Shown here in pieces: positions 39,130-51,020 of a stretch of DNA of 64,000 bases. The notes under the pieces were generated by a model that ran no database searches, was not told where the DNA came from, and worked only from the letters and a program-made list of their open reading frames with translations. The stretch spans positions 111,748,917 to 111,812,916 of the forward strand of contig NC_060254.1 in NCBI RefSeq assembly GCF_921293095.1, in the 5' to 3' direction. Every line of letters begins with the position of its first letter. Position 1 is the first letter of the stretch. The translations under genes and the position numbers were made by a program. The DNA is from Ischnura elegans. Its lineage: Eukaryota > Arthropoda > Insecta > Odonata > Coenagrionidae.

Positions 39130-42100
39130 ATGTCGAATAAGCAAGTCGAAGGGATAGGAGGTCCTACCTGGTCCATACCCCAGCAGTTTTCCTTCGTGGC
39201 GGAAGATTGGCCAAGATGGAGTCGACGGTTCGAGAGGTACAGACAAGCTTCTGGACTCGCCAAAAAGCCAGAAGATGAGCAAGTCGACGCATTGATTTAT
39301 GCAATGGGTGACGACGCGGACGATATACTATCATCCTTCAACCTATCGGCGGAAGAAGAAAAGAAGTACAGTATCGTGTTTGGAAAGTTTGAAGAGCATT
39401 TTGTCCCGAAGGTAAATATAATTTACGAACGTGCCCGTTTCAACAAGCGACTGCAAGGAGAGACCGAAACGGTGGAAGAATTCGTTCGTAATCTGCATAT
39501 TCTCGCTAAAAACTGTAAATTTGGCACCCTGCGTGAAGAATTGGTGAGGGACCGTCTGGTAGTTGGTTTACGGAACGCCAAGTTGTCCGAAGCCCTACAA
39601 TTGGATCCGGAGCTTACGCTGGAGAGAGCCGTTACAAAGGCGAGGCAAGCAGAAGACGTGCACAGGCAACAGACGCTGATAAGGAGTAACTCAGGGGAAG
39701 ATAAAACAGTCCACTCGCAGGCACGAGGATCTGAGGTGGACGTGGTGCGGAAGAAGGCTCCACGGCACCAGAAGGCATCGACGTCAACAGCCGCCCTACC
39801 CGACCAAATGAAGGTGAGTGGTCGCAAATGTCCACGGTGCGGGAAAACGCCGCAGCACGCTTTCGCACGATGTCCGGCGCGTCAATCTGCGTGCGCCCTT
39901 TGTAAAAAGAAAGGACATTGGGCAGCAGTTTGCAGAACGAAGGCGGTTGCTGAAATTGACAAGCGGCTACCGGGTGAAGACGACCATTTCTTTTTGGGAA
40001 GCATTTCGACGGGAGAAGAACCATGGAGGGTCTCACTCGTCATCGGTAACCAAGAAATCCCCTTCAAAGTCGACACAGGCGCGGATGTCACTGTCATCGG
40101 CGCCGAATTATTTAAAACGTTGAAGGGAATACAACTCGAAAACACCACAACATTCCTCCGCGGCCCAAATCGAAGCAGATTGCAGGCCAAAGGAAAATTC
40201 CGGTCACTTCTACGTTGGAAGGATCGCGTGTACGAGGACGAGATTTTCGTGGTGAATGGAGTTGAAGATGCGCTCTTGGGACGTCCAGCTATATCATCCC
40301 TGGGAATTTTGACTTGGCTGCGAGAAATAACAACTGGCCATCCGGAAGAAAATTACCAGGAACTTTTTCGTGGGCTAGGAAGAATGCCGAAACCTTACGT
40401 CATTCGCATCAAGGATGAAGCCGTGCCCTATGCGGTATCTACGCCGAGAAGAGTGCCCTTGCCATTGAGAGATAAGGTTGAGAAAGAAATCAAGAAAATG
40501 GTGGGGGAAGGAATAATAACGGCGGTAGAAGAGCCGACGGAGTGGTGCGCGCCCATGGTAGTAGTGCCTAAAGCAGACGGAGGAGTTCGAATATGTGTAG
40601 ATTTCACTAAATTAAATAAATGCATTCGGAAAGAACAGCACGAACTGCCAACCGTGGATGAATGTCTAACACTGATGAAGGCTTCAGAAGCGAAAATTTT
40701 CACAAAATTGGATGCTTGCAGAGGATACTACCAAATACCACTAGAGAGGGAATGCCGTCCGCTGACTACTTTCATTACCCCTTTTGGAAGGTATTGTTTT
40801 AACCGGATGCCGATGGGATTATCTTCAGCTGGAGAGCATTTTCAAAGACGAATGTCTGAAGCATTGACGGGGTTAAAGGGAGTAGTCAACGTTATGGATG
40901 ACATACTCGTATTTGCAGCGACGCAGCCGGAGCACGACGTGAGATTGAACGCCGTCCTCCAGCATCTTAGAGAAAATGGGATCACGTTGAATCGGGAGAA
41001 ATGCCGATTTCGGGTCGCAGAGACAAAATTCTTAGGTCATGTCATATCGGCCGAGGATGGAATCAAGCCAGATCCTGAAAAAATTACGGCAATAGAGAAA
41101 TTGCCGCAGCCCGAAACGGTAGCATAGATACGTCGATTTCTTGGAATTGTGCATTATCATCTGAAATTTCTCCCTCACTTGGCGGATGTTACCCAACCGT
41201 TGAGAGAGCTGACGAGGGAAAAAGAGCCTTTGCCATGGGCTGCTACGCACACCAAAGCTTTCCAAGAAATCAAGCAAAGATTAACTAGTGCCCCACCATT
41301 AGCCATGTACGAGACAAATCGACCGACAAGAGTATTAGCCGACTCATCGTCATATGGATTGGGAGCTACACTAGAGCAGCGGCAGTCAGATGGTGATTGG
41401 AGAGCGGTATGTTTTGCGTCACGGACGTTGACAGATACCGAAAGACGCTACGCCCAATTGGAAAAGGAGGTATTAGCGCTTACCTGGGCGTGTGAAAAAT
41501 TAGCAAATTATTTAGTAGGCAAGAAATTTCTTCTATGTACGGATCATAAACCACTCGTGGCACTATTGGGAACAAAACCCCTCAGCGAATTGTCCGCCAG
41601 AGTGCAGCGTTTCCGTATGCGCCTCATGCGTTTCGACTATGAGGTAATTTATGTTCCCGGAAAGAAATTGTATACGCCAGATGCTCTCTCACGATCACCA
41701 ATCTCCAAAACCCCAAAAGAAGGCGATATTCTCACCGATGAAGACGTGGAATTGTACGTCGAAGCTGTGAAAGCGGATTTACCAATGAGCGACAAACTCA
41801 TGAAGGAAGTGTTGAAAGCGCAACGAGAAGATGAAAGAACTCGACGAATAACTAAGTATGTGAAAGAAGGCTGGCCACGTAAAGAGAAACTGCTGTTGGA
41901 GGATACCAGCTTCTACCACGAACGAGCAAATCTTTCCCTCCTTGACGGGCTACTAGTCAAGGGGACCAGGGTTTACATCCCGGAATCATGGAGGAAAGAG
42001 ATATTGAGCCGTATCCACGAAGGTCATCTAGGTATTTCAAAGTGCCAGAGGCGGATGCAGCAGTCGGTGTGGTGGCCAGGAGCATCCCATCAAATACTGG

Positions 42101-43032
42101 AAATGATAAGCAAGTGCCCGGAATGTCTCGAACGTCGTCCATCGCGAGTAGAGCCGTTGAGACCTACGGAGACACCGGCACGGCCCTGGCAGATGGTGGG
42201 AATGGATATTTTTCATAGCAGAGGGCGTGAGTACTTAGTCATCGTAGACTACTTTTCAAAATACCCTGAAGTCGCGTATTTGGAAAATACGCGGGCCACG
42301 AACATGATAGCGAAAATAAAATCAATATTCGCACGTCACGGAATCCCACAAGTAGTCCGAACCGACAATGGGCCACCGTTTGGAGGAAGAGAGTTCCAGG
42401 AATTCGCGAACAAATACGGAATGGATGTCGTAACTAGCAGTCCATACTACCCAAAGAGTAATGGACTAGCGGAAGCAGCGGTGAAAACGGTAAAAAACAT
42501 ACTGGCGAAAGAAAGAGACCCGTGGTTGGGGTTTCTTGCATACCGTGCATCACCCATGGAGTCGGGGTATTCCCCAGCGGAACTACTAATGGGACGTAAG
42601 CTGAGAACGACTTTGCCATTTCATCCTACGAAGTTGAATCCCAAATGGCCCAGCCTCACGGTCCTACGGGATAAGAATAAGGTCATCGCGGAGAGACAGA
42701 AGAGGAACTACGACCGACGACACCGGACGAAAGAACTACCCCTATTGCCTGCGGGAGCCACCGTTTGGGTGAGAGATCGTCGGGAGTATGGAACGGTTGT
42801 CGGAGAGTCGGGCCATCCCCGGTCCTATCTCATTGAGACGGGTAGTGGAGTCATCAGGAGGAATCGGGTGGCGCTGACATTAGCTGAACGGCAGCCGAGT
42901 ATTTCGAGTGATTATGAAGCATTTTTTCCAGACCTCGAGTCTACAGCGAAGAGCCACAGCCCACCAGAGACGGGAGTATTCAGGACGAGATACAGACGAC
43001 TTGTGCGTCCCCCTCAACGATACACTCCTTAG
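39130..43032 (+). pseudogene. Ty3/Gypsy gag-pol polyprotein with one in-frame stop
   Basis: One frame covers the whole polyprotein and is broken only by TAG at 41125-41127. In order: gag-like domain (residues about 10-180), two zinc knuckle-type clusters (CPRCGKTPQHAFARC, CALCKKKGHWAAVC), an aspartic protease (VDTGADVTVIG), reverse transcriptase (DACRGYYQIPL, MDDILVFA), then after the stop RNase H (DSSSYGLGATL, CTDHKPL) and integrase with an H-H-C-C region (CPECLERR) and DDE residues in GMDIF, TDNGPP and GLAEAAV. There is no envelope gene. The order protease-RT-RNase H-integrase defines Ty3/Gypsy. The stop lies between RT and RNase H, so this copy lacks a full pol. The guanine/cytosine content is higher than in the surrounding LINEs. 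Confidence 0.9.
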
Positions 43033-43076
43033 ACCCGTTTCCCTGTTCCTTTCCCTGTTTTATTCAGTGTTTTTTC

Positions 43077-43087
43077 AGAAGGAGAGA
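43077..43087 (+). other. Polypurine tract of the LTR element
   Basis: AGAAGGAGAGA lies immediately before the 3' LTR, where the plus-strand primer is made. Confidence 0.65.
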
Positions 43088-43311
43088 TGTGGCGGGTTCG
43101 TCGCGGAGGCCCCATTTAATGACAACCCCGGATAGACAGCGGGCGCCGAGGTCGCGGAGCTGCGGGAGCGACGGATATAAAAGGCCGTGTCTTGCGGCAG
43201 ACGGGGGGTTATTTTGCTGTAAAACCAGACAGTGTAAAGTTGCTTGGTGGCTACTGAATAAAGAGGCCGAAACCCGGAACGGAGTTTACTTATTTTTACG
43301 GCAACAACACA
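43088..43311 (+). repeat. 3' LTR of Gypsy-type element
   Basis: Same 224 bases as the 5' LTR, with no difference seen by eye. The L2-like LINE resumes directly after it. Confidence 0.95.
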
Positions 43312-44369
43312 AATCGAAAAGACAAGTTGACGCACTGTTTCTAGATTTTAAGAAAGCCTTCGACACTGTACCTCACAACAAACTTTTATACAAATTACAG
43401 TCATGCGGATTAAACGAAACAGTTTTAAACTGGATACGCGACTTTCTCAGAGATCGTAAACAAAAAGTTGTTCTTGACGGAATTAGCTCCGATGTTGTAA
43501 ACGTTACATCAGGTGTTCCACAAGGAAGCGTAATCGGCCCCCTGATGTTCATTACATACATTAATGATCTCTGCTCCCGCATTAGCAGTAAAATACGTTT
43601 ATTTGCTGACGACGCTGTCATCTATCGCGAAATTAGTGATCACTCTGACTATGAAATTCTATCATCTGACTTAAACAACGTTCATTTGTGGAGCCAAGAG
43701 TGGGAACTCAAACTTAATCTGAGCAAATGCATGGCGGTACATTTCTTGCGGAATGCGTCCAACTCTAACCACGTTTATGCAGTGGATGGCATTAAAGTAA
43801 AGGCAACAGACGAAGTGAAGTACCTGGGAGTTACGATAACCTCGAACCTCACGTGGGGATCACATATAAGGAATATTTGCGGCACAGCCCTGAAGAAATT
43901 AGGATTCGTCAAGCGTATTGTGGGAAGATTTTGGGATGAGAAAGTAAAGGAAAGGTGCTATTTCGCTCTCGTCCGACCGCACCTTGAATATGCAGCGAGC
44001 ACATGGGATCCGGTGCAGAAAGACTTAATCCGCGAACTGAATAAAATTCAAAGGAAGGCTGCGCGTTTCGTCAAAAACTGCTACGGGCGTACAGACAGTG
44101 TTACCCAAATATTAAGCGAGTTAGGCTGGGAGCCGTTGGAGACTCGGAGGCTGCGCGCTAGGCTTAGATTGCTTGAACAATTGAGAATGGATATCTTTAA
44201 GAGCGACACAGAGAACATAATATTAGAGCCACACTATATTTCCAGGGCCGATAGAAGTGATAAATTAAGAGAGATATTTTGCCGAACGGATAGATATGCG
44301 AATTCGTTTTTCCCCCGAACCATAAAGGACTTTAATAAACGCCAGTTCCAACTTCGTTTGAGCACTTAA
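43312..44369 (+). pseudogene. L2-like LINE, reverse transcriptase part 2
   Basis: It resumes with KRQVDALFLDFKKAFDTVPH and goes through GVPQGSVIGPLMFI, the catalytic FADD, LEYAASTWDP and RKAARFVKN to TAA at 44367-44369. The part is fully open, so apart from 5' truncation and the LTR insertion this copy is little decayed. Confidence 0.85.
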
Positions 44370-44463
44370 TTTTTTTTTTTTTTTTTAGCTGTAAACGGCT
44401 GGTGTCCTAACACCCCCTGCCACACGCCTTTTAGGCGGCTTGCGGGGTATTATGTAGATGTAG
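44370..44463 (+). repeat. L2-like LINE 3' end, T17 run and GTAGAT tail
   Basis: Seventeen T follow the stop. Then come GCCTTTTAGGC-type short inverted sequence and ATGTAGATGTAG, a short repeat tail. LINE-B starts again right after it. Confidence 0.75.
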
Positions 44464-44465
44464 AC

Positions 44466-44673
44466 CCCTTTTTAAGTACCTGGGTGTATTGACTGTGCCC
44501 TCTGTGTATATTTATCATGCAGCGATATATGTAATTAGGAATAAGAATGACTTTATATTAAATGACAGATATCACTGCCACAACACAAGAAGATGCAAAG
44601 ACATACATGTCACTTCCACAAACCTGTCTATGGTGACCAAAGGGCCAGTATCTATGTGTACTAAAGTGTATAA
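44466..44673 (+). pseudogene. LINE-B ORF2, part 3 (C-terminal domain)
   Basis: LINE-B continues with LTVPSVYIYHAAIYVIRNKN and HVTSTNLSMVTKGPVSMCTK, parallel to LINE-A (LTVPCIYIYQLCLLIKEN). It is cut at a TA by the transposon at 44676 and continues at 47152. Confidence 0.8.
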
Positions 44674-45374
44674 TACCGTGTAAGCTCGTGTAAGAGGCGC
44701 ACCTTTTTTCCCAGATATTGCAGCCGAAAATGGGGGTGCGCCTCTTACACAAACTTCTTATCTTCCCCCCCGGTTGCAAGTTCAAGGGGAACTGAGTGGC
44801 CTTGGTTTTCAGCGTGAGTCAGTCATCTGAAACCCTGGGTCAAAATCAAGCGGCAGGCAGGGGAGTTTCTCCCTTGGAGACGTATTTTTAAAATGCTTCT
44901 GTTTGAATTTTTTGCAAGCATCGCGCCGTCACGTCGGTACCCCAGAGGTGAACATTGAAAAGATCGCGCGGGGTGATTCGCTCCGGAGCGCGCGCTAAAT
45001 TTATTGCCGCGAGTGGGCATCCCGAGGCATTTATACTGCATATAGTAATATTGGTGTCAAAACCTGCGGTTGAAAAAATTCGAACGAGTGTGCTCACTGT
45101 TGGACTTAATGGTGGATAGAAGAAATCGGAAATGCTTATAAGTGAAGAGCGCTGAAGGAGAGGTCGAGGGGAAGAGGGCTCCCTCCACTCCGTATTTAAA
45201 GCTACGAGCGAAGGAGAAAGGGAAGAACACGTCCGATCTTGCATGTGACGTCGTTGCCTTTAAAGCGAAGGGGCGAAGGCGCAGCAATGTGATATACGCA
45301 GTTTGCGTTGCCTGAGTTTCCAGTCCGTCGCGTCTTGTTTGAATGCGCTTATGCTACGCTTGTTTCTTCCGAAA

Positions 45375-46028
45375 TAGGGTAGTTTCCTTCATCAAAGAAA
45401 ACGATAGGCATTGATTGCGATTCGTTACCCACCATTAGTGTATTCATAATACACAAATTATTTGGTTTTTGAAATACCGGTTTAGACGAATGGCAAGGGT
45501 CAAATTTTATCCTCATTTGAAAAAGGCCAGATTGGCGCCCATGCGATTCCACTCCGCGTGACGTCACAGGGACCTAGTTTCTACACGAGAGGATAGGACT
45601 TATACATCGTCTGAGGTTACCAATACATGCATGAGGCACAGAGCTCAGGGAAACATGTCTTAATAATCACCTATTAAAACTGGCTAAGGTCGGAAAGTTT
45701 TCTTCGTTTGATAAGGTATTAATAAACCTTTTTTAAGCCAAGCGCTACCATTCAGCAAGGTACTCAGCTATCCGCTAGCATCCTGCGTCCTATCAGCGCT
45801 CAGAGCCTCGATCAAGGTCACTACACAAGGAGAGAGGGGGAACCAGAAATGCGTCGCACGGACTTTCCTACTTACGCGTCGCGTTTTTGCGAGCTTGAAA
45901 TTTTTCACTTTTCATTTAATCGCGAAAAATAGATATCGTCATTTAAAAATCTAAAAGTGCGAAATACGTACTCCAGGAGTAATAATCTTTCGATTTAGGC
46001 AATAAAAAAATAATAGGAAACCACCCTA
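45375..46028. mobile_element. MITE family with TAGGGTAGTTTCC ends, copy 2
   Basis: It is a close copy of 19166-19830, the same orientation and about 654 bases. Small differences include the segment near 45800-45880. The two copies sit in unrelated host elements, which defines the ends. Confidence 0.9.
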
Positions 46029-46413
46029 TTGTGCTGTTTGGACTATGTTGAATATTAATAGCCTTATTTTAGCTATAAATCTTTGTGTCAATCAATTAGA
46101 TCTCAAAAAACTTAAATGCTGTAAGATATACGTCGCGTTAGGTCTAATTCTTTTTAGAACCTCGTGCGTGTCATACAATTGCTGAAAGATATCGAGATAT
46201 CTTCGAGCTCAGAAGGTGACTCACGTAGCATTTGACCTCAAGAAACTCGGGGAATTGACCGTGGTTTACCGAAAAAGGTCAGTTGGTGGAATGGGGTAGG
46301 GATGAAACACGTTTCCATTGTTCCCCTGTAACTTGATATTTTCCTGTGGAGTCTCGGAAAGGAAAAAAACGGCAGAGGCATTAGCTGATGGAGAGCTGAG
46401 TGTAGTTCCGTTA

Positions 46414-46708
46414 GGCCCCTTGCACACACACCGATTTTGGACGGCCGGTAAAATATTGGCCGATATTTTACCGGCGAAGCGATGCTTGCACACACGCCGG
46501 ATTTTTACCGGTCAAACGATACGTTGCTAAGTTTTTGAGCCGGCGCCGGCGATCCACAGAGACAATAGCCGGCAGCTAAACGGCATTTTACCGGTGCCGG
46601 CGTGTGGTCGGTACGTGTGCAAGCTCCAATGCTCTCCCATTGTTCACTATTGGAATGTGGACGGCCGATATTTTACCGGCCGTCCAAAATCGGTGTGTGC
46701 AAGGGGCC
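46414..46708. mobile_element. Harbinger-type MITE, 295 bp, long inverted repeats
   Basis: The arms (46414-46455 and 46667-46708) are near-perfect reverse complements starting GGCCCCTTGCACACACACCG. TTA flanks both sides (46411-46413, 46709-46711). The TTA duplication and GGCC ends fit PIF/Harbinger. Inside, TTTTACCGGC-type sequence is repeated in both orientations. Confidence 0.9.
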
Positions 46709-47151
46709 TTAAATCTACGACGTGGTTATTATCCTACGGCGCTGAGATTGCCCCGATTGTTGTTCAATCTCTTGGGAAAGCTCATGCCATTTGCCTGTCG
46801 TGTTTTGCTTTAAAATTTTCCACGGCTGCAATTCTATTGCAATACTCCTGCGAGAGCTTTTAAACAAAATTGTTCGTGAGTAGGACAAGCAATGTAGAGC
46901 GATGGCGTATGCAAAGAGAGGATCGGAACTCTTTCTACTCCCTCTTATGCCGCCGCAGTTATCAAAATTTCCTTTTTCTAATAGTACTGAAAGAGGACAT
47001 TTCGATAACTGTCGAAATTCCAGGCATACGTCTGCAACACCGCACGATAGGACAAAAAAAGTCGCAAAATTTTTTTTCTTTATAGCTTCGATCCTCAAAA
47101 TAGGGGTGCGCCTCTTACACGTGTGCGCCTCTTACACAAGCTTATACGGTA

Positions 47152-47276
47152 ACCTACCAAAAAGTTTAAAAAATGAACAAAGTGTTCCACAGTTTAAGAA
47201 AAAGTTATTTCATTATCTGGTTGATGAGTGCTACTGTAGTGTAAATGAATATTTATCCAAGTGTGTGACTATTTGA
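47152..47276 (+). pseudogene. LINE-B ORF2, part 4 (C-terminus)
   Basis: The frame resumes with LPKSLKNEQSVPQFKKKLF and VDECYCSVNEYLSK, closely parallel to the LINE-A end (KKFLINKCYYSVNEFL), and stops at TGA 47274-47276. Confidence 0.85.
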
Positions 47277-47284
47277 TGTTATTA

Positions 47285-48674
47285 CAGTAGACTCTCCTTA
47301 ATACGAACAACGTTATTACGAAGTTCTCGTTATTACGAAGCAAATCGTTGGTCCTGACGAAAAGGCCTATCCAAGCTATAGTAAAAGAAACGTTATTGCA
47401 AAATTTTCGTTTTTACGAAATTACGAACCTCAGTCCCGGTCCTAGCGGCTATAAAATGAACTTTATTACGAAGTTCCCCGCATAAGCAACGGCATTTAGG
47501 TGCATATTCACTAAGCTGAGTTGTAATAATCGCGCCGCGTTTAAGTTCTTCTCGTGAGCTATGCCCAAGAGCGTCAATTATGGCTCTTTCTTCAGTGTAC
47601 ACGCAACATCATGTAATAAGTTTCATTCCTGTGGAGCCATGGTGACCCACTCGTAACCGCTCGCAAATCGGACGTACAGTAAGTCCTCTTCCTACTCGCA
47701 TTCGATTTACGAATTTTCAGAGATATGAGCATTCAAAATTTTCAAATTTCGAATTTGGCGCCTTTCGATTTGGCCGATGCTTCGCGGTTTGGCTTGGCGT
47801 AGACGAACTCTCACTTTGGGCACAATCTGAACAAAGTATCATTGAATCCGGTGTGAATTTAGGAACTGTTCAGCGTTTCGCCCGTTCATCTTTACCGCGA
47901 GTAGTGATTTTTTTCGGCTTCGGCTGCGTTGCACGCCCAGGTAGATCAGTTCGTAATATCGTGAGCTAGAGCACGATTGTGATTCAGTGTTGCATTTTGT
48001 AGGATGACCGTATTTCTCATGATGCAATTTCATAGTCCGGCCGGCGACAGTAGCGAATGACGGCACAATAGGAGGGGCGGATAACCCTACGCCAGCACGG
48101 TTTACAGTCAATCGCTGTCCTCCAAACACACCCTCGCCGTGTCTCTCAACGTCGTCAACTGCATAAGGCGCACCGAAATATGGCTGATCATCAAAAAAAT
48201 CCTTTCTTCGAATCACCAAAACAAGTGATTCTTCCTCTTTCGGTCCATCACGCGCGGCGTCCCTTCCGCATCCTTTCTTCGTGGAACCCTTTGTCGTCGT
48301 TTCCCCTTCTTAGCTGGCAACCCTGTCCCTACCCCGACCTAGACCATGACCATTCTGTGTGTCATCGGACAACTCTCAGTGGCCGTGCTGTAGGTTTATC
48401 AACTTAGGAACAAGGTCTAGGAACGCAACCAGTGCGTATATCGGACTTACTGTATTCGGGAAGATATCAACCCTCGATTGCGTCGTGCCGCATTCTTCTG
48501 CTGAGAAACTGGAATGAATTTTCCTGTTTAAACAAATTTCCGCGAAATTAAATCGTGTTTATTAAATACGGTTTTTTTCTTCCGATGATTCCTAAAAGAA
48601 ACGTTGATACGAACTTCGTTATTACGAACCTCCGGTTTTTCGGTCCCGCGAACTTCGTAATAACGAGTCTACTG
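47285..48674. mobile_element. pogo/Tigger-like non-autonomous element, 1.4 kb
   Basis: The ends read CAGTAGACTCTCCTTAATAC and, reversed, CAGTAGACTCGTTATTACG, flanked by TA at 47283-47284 and 48675-48676. ACGAAGTTC/TATTACGAA repeats lie near both ends. No transposase text is seen in its open frames. It is inserted in the LINE-B 3' untranslated region. Confidence 0.8.
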
Positions 48675-48676
48675 TA

Positions 48677-48756
48677 TATGCTTTATTTTGTGACGTGTCC
48701 TATACACCTAACATTTATTTGTAATACTGTGTATGTGTCTGTTGGACAAATAAACC

Positions 48757-48805
<49 letters not shown>
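48677..48805 (+). repeat. LINE-B 3' end and long ATT tail
   Basis: GGACAAATAAACC is followed by about 16 ATT units (48758-48805). LINE-E starts in this tail, and a short remainder TTATTATT stands on its far side at 55335-55342. Confidence 0.85.
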
Positions 48806-48806
<1 letters not shown>

Positions 48807-49187
48807 TGCGATATAGCCAAGAACATTGGTATTGATGAATTTACAGTTAATGATATTGATGCTTGTTATACTGTTCCTAAAAAGAGGGATGGTGGAAGTG
48901 ATAAAATTATTGTAAAATTTATATCAACTGTTATGAGAGATCAATGGTTAAAAAAAAGGAAGCACCTTAAAAATGTTGTATCTAATTTTAACAAAGGGAA
49001 ATCCTTTTATATTAATGAATCACTAACTAGCTATTATAGTAATCTGTTTTGGAAAACTAAGGGTAGATGTAAAGAAAAGGGCTTTCAATATGCATGGATA
49101 AACCATGGGAAAATACTTGTCAAAAAGGATCCGAATGCTTCTGTAATTAGAATTAAATCAGAAAGAGACGTTAACAATATTTACTAA
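48806..49187 (+). CDS. LINE-E ORF1 C-terminal part (FP25K-like domain)
   Basis: The frame is open from the ATT tail through IGIDEFTVNDIDACYTVPKK, IVKFISTVMRDQWLKKRK and YAWINHGKILVKKD to TAA at 49185-49187. This resembles the baculovirus FP25K-like C-terminal domain found in some LINE ORF1 proteins. The N-terminus is missing, so this copy is 5'-truncated. ORF2 starts 28 bases later with its own ATG. Confidence 0.7.
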
Positions 49188-49215
49188 GGTTTAAAATTTT
49201 ATTTGAGATATAATC

Positions 49216-51018
49216 ATGGATATTCTAAAGATTATTAAAAGTGTTAAACCTCTGGTAAAAATTTATGAACAGTTAGATGATATTGATAGAAAAAGCTCTT
49301 CTGGCACAATTATTTTTATTAACATAAGATCATTAAAAGCTCATTGGGAAGAAATAGAGTATTTATTCATGGCTATGTCTAAGAATTTAAATGTGAATGT
49401 TTTAATTCTGGCTGAAATCAATATAAATTCAAATGATACAACATCATATAACTTAGAAGGTTTTTCAACATACTGTAAACCACGGAGTAACAGGAGAGGA
49501 GGAGGATTAATGTTCTTCGTTAAGTGTGGTCTTGCATTCACTATAGAAGATATCAAAACTGACAGTTTTGAATGTATTAGTGGAAATGTTTCAATTGGTA
49601 AAACTAATCTTAATATCATTGGTGTATATAGGCCCCCAAACAATTCTATAACTGCATTTCTAGGTGAACTAGAAGACAAATTCTTATTAAATGGTAGATC
49701 TCATAACATTATCATAGGGGACATCAATATTGATATAAAAAATAAAAGAAATATCAGCCGTACAAAATATAGGAATCTCCTAGGCTATGAAGAAATTATT
49801 TCAGAGTATACTAGAGAAGAGATTAAAGGTAATAAATTGGTTACTTCGTGTCTTGACCATATTTATTATAATGGTAATTTAAAGTTTGTGGAAGGACTCC
49901 TATACAAAACAAAAATTAGTGATCACTATATGGTTGGACTGTCTTTCTTGGATGAACAACATAAAATTCAATCTAATGATTTCATCTCTGACATTAATCA
50001 TGATTGTTTCTTGGTTGAACATAAAGTTAAAAGTAACATAAAAAAATGTCAGTGGGGGAATATAAATTGTATCGATGATCTTGAGGTAATGTACCAGGTG
50101 TTGGTCAAAACTCTACAAGAAATATATAGTGTATCAAGTGAAAAGCGAACAGTTAATAGACATAAATCTCCAATAAAACCATGGATGAATATTTCAACTA
50201 TAAAGCTAATTAGGGATAGAGATCTTGCTTTTAAAAAATGGAAAAGTAACATTTCCAACAAAAAGTATAAGGAGGATTATAAGAGTTTAAGAAACAGAGT
50301 ATTGATTGAAATCAGGAAAAATAAAAAGATTTATTATCATAAAAAATAGCCAATATCAAAGATACAAAAGAAATGTGGAATATCATAAATGAATTGCTAG
50401 ATAGAAAAACAAGTGGGAGAGGAGATGATATCATATTGACACATTTAACTGGACGACTAGGAAGTGTCATAAAAGTAATATGTAATTTATTTGTTGACCA
50501 CTTCACAGACGGCATAGATAATTTAAAAATAATATGCAATAAAAAATTCAATACCAATTACAGTGATACAAACATGAACTCTATTGTAATATCAGAATGT
50601 TCTTATGACTCTGTAGAAAAGATTATATCAAAAATGAAAGTGAAAGCCCCTGGCCTAGATAATATCAGAATGTTTGACCTAAAAAATAATGATTTGTTGT
50701 TTCCATTAATTGCTAAATTTATAAATCTAAGTATTAAAGAAGGATTTTTACCTGAGGCTTTAAAAACAGCTATAGTAAGACCAATTCATAAAGAGGGTTC
50801 ATTTATTGACTTGAACAACTATAGACCAATCTCTATTCTTCCCTCTTTGAGTAAAATTGTTGAACAGTATGTTGCTAACTACCTGATTTCATTTTTAAAT
50901 AAAAAAGAAATAATTAATAAGCTACAATTTGGTTTTCAAGAGGGAAAAGGGACCAAGGATGCATTAGAACTTTTTTCAGAAATTGTAAATTTCAACCTGG
51001 ATAGGAAAAATGAAATAC
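49216..51018 (+). pseudogene. LINE-E ORF2, part 1
   Basis: ATG 49216 opens an endonuclease (FINIRSLKAHW, AEININSND, IGVYRPPNN, GDINIDIK, ISDHYMVG). At about 50340-50350, in a run of A, the frame shifts and the RT goes on (50373-51018: KAPGLDNIRM, NYRPISILPSLSKIVEQY, QFGFQEGKGTKDALE). It is interrupted at a TA by a pogo-like element and continues at 53802. The DNA is very AT-rich compared with the Gypsy element. Confidence 0.8.
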
Positions 51019-51020
51019 TA

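Larger units (their letters stand above)
44676..47149. mobile_element. TA-target DNA transposon, 2.5 kb
   Basis: The ends are CCGTGTAAGC and, reversed, CCGTATAAGC, between TA at 44674-44675 and 47150-47151. The motif GTGTAAGAGGCGCAC occurs twice at each end. Removing the element with one TA restores the LINE-B frame. The TA target suggests the Tc1/mariner superfamily; no transposase is visible. Two MITEs are inside. The rest shows no gene. Confidence 0.8.

Noticed and set aside
39423..40190. Minus-strand frames within the Gypsy element
   Set aside because: Antisense shadows of gag-pol; no domains.
42908..43135. Possible envelope gene after integrase
   Set aside because: The short frame runs into the LTR and has no signal peptide or membrane anchor; the element lacks env.
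48758..48805. CRISPR-like array or satellite
   Set aside because: A plain ATT microsatellite at a LINE tail; no spacers.
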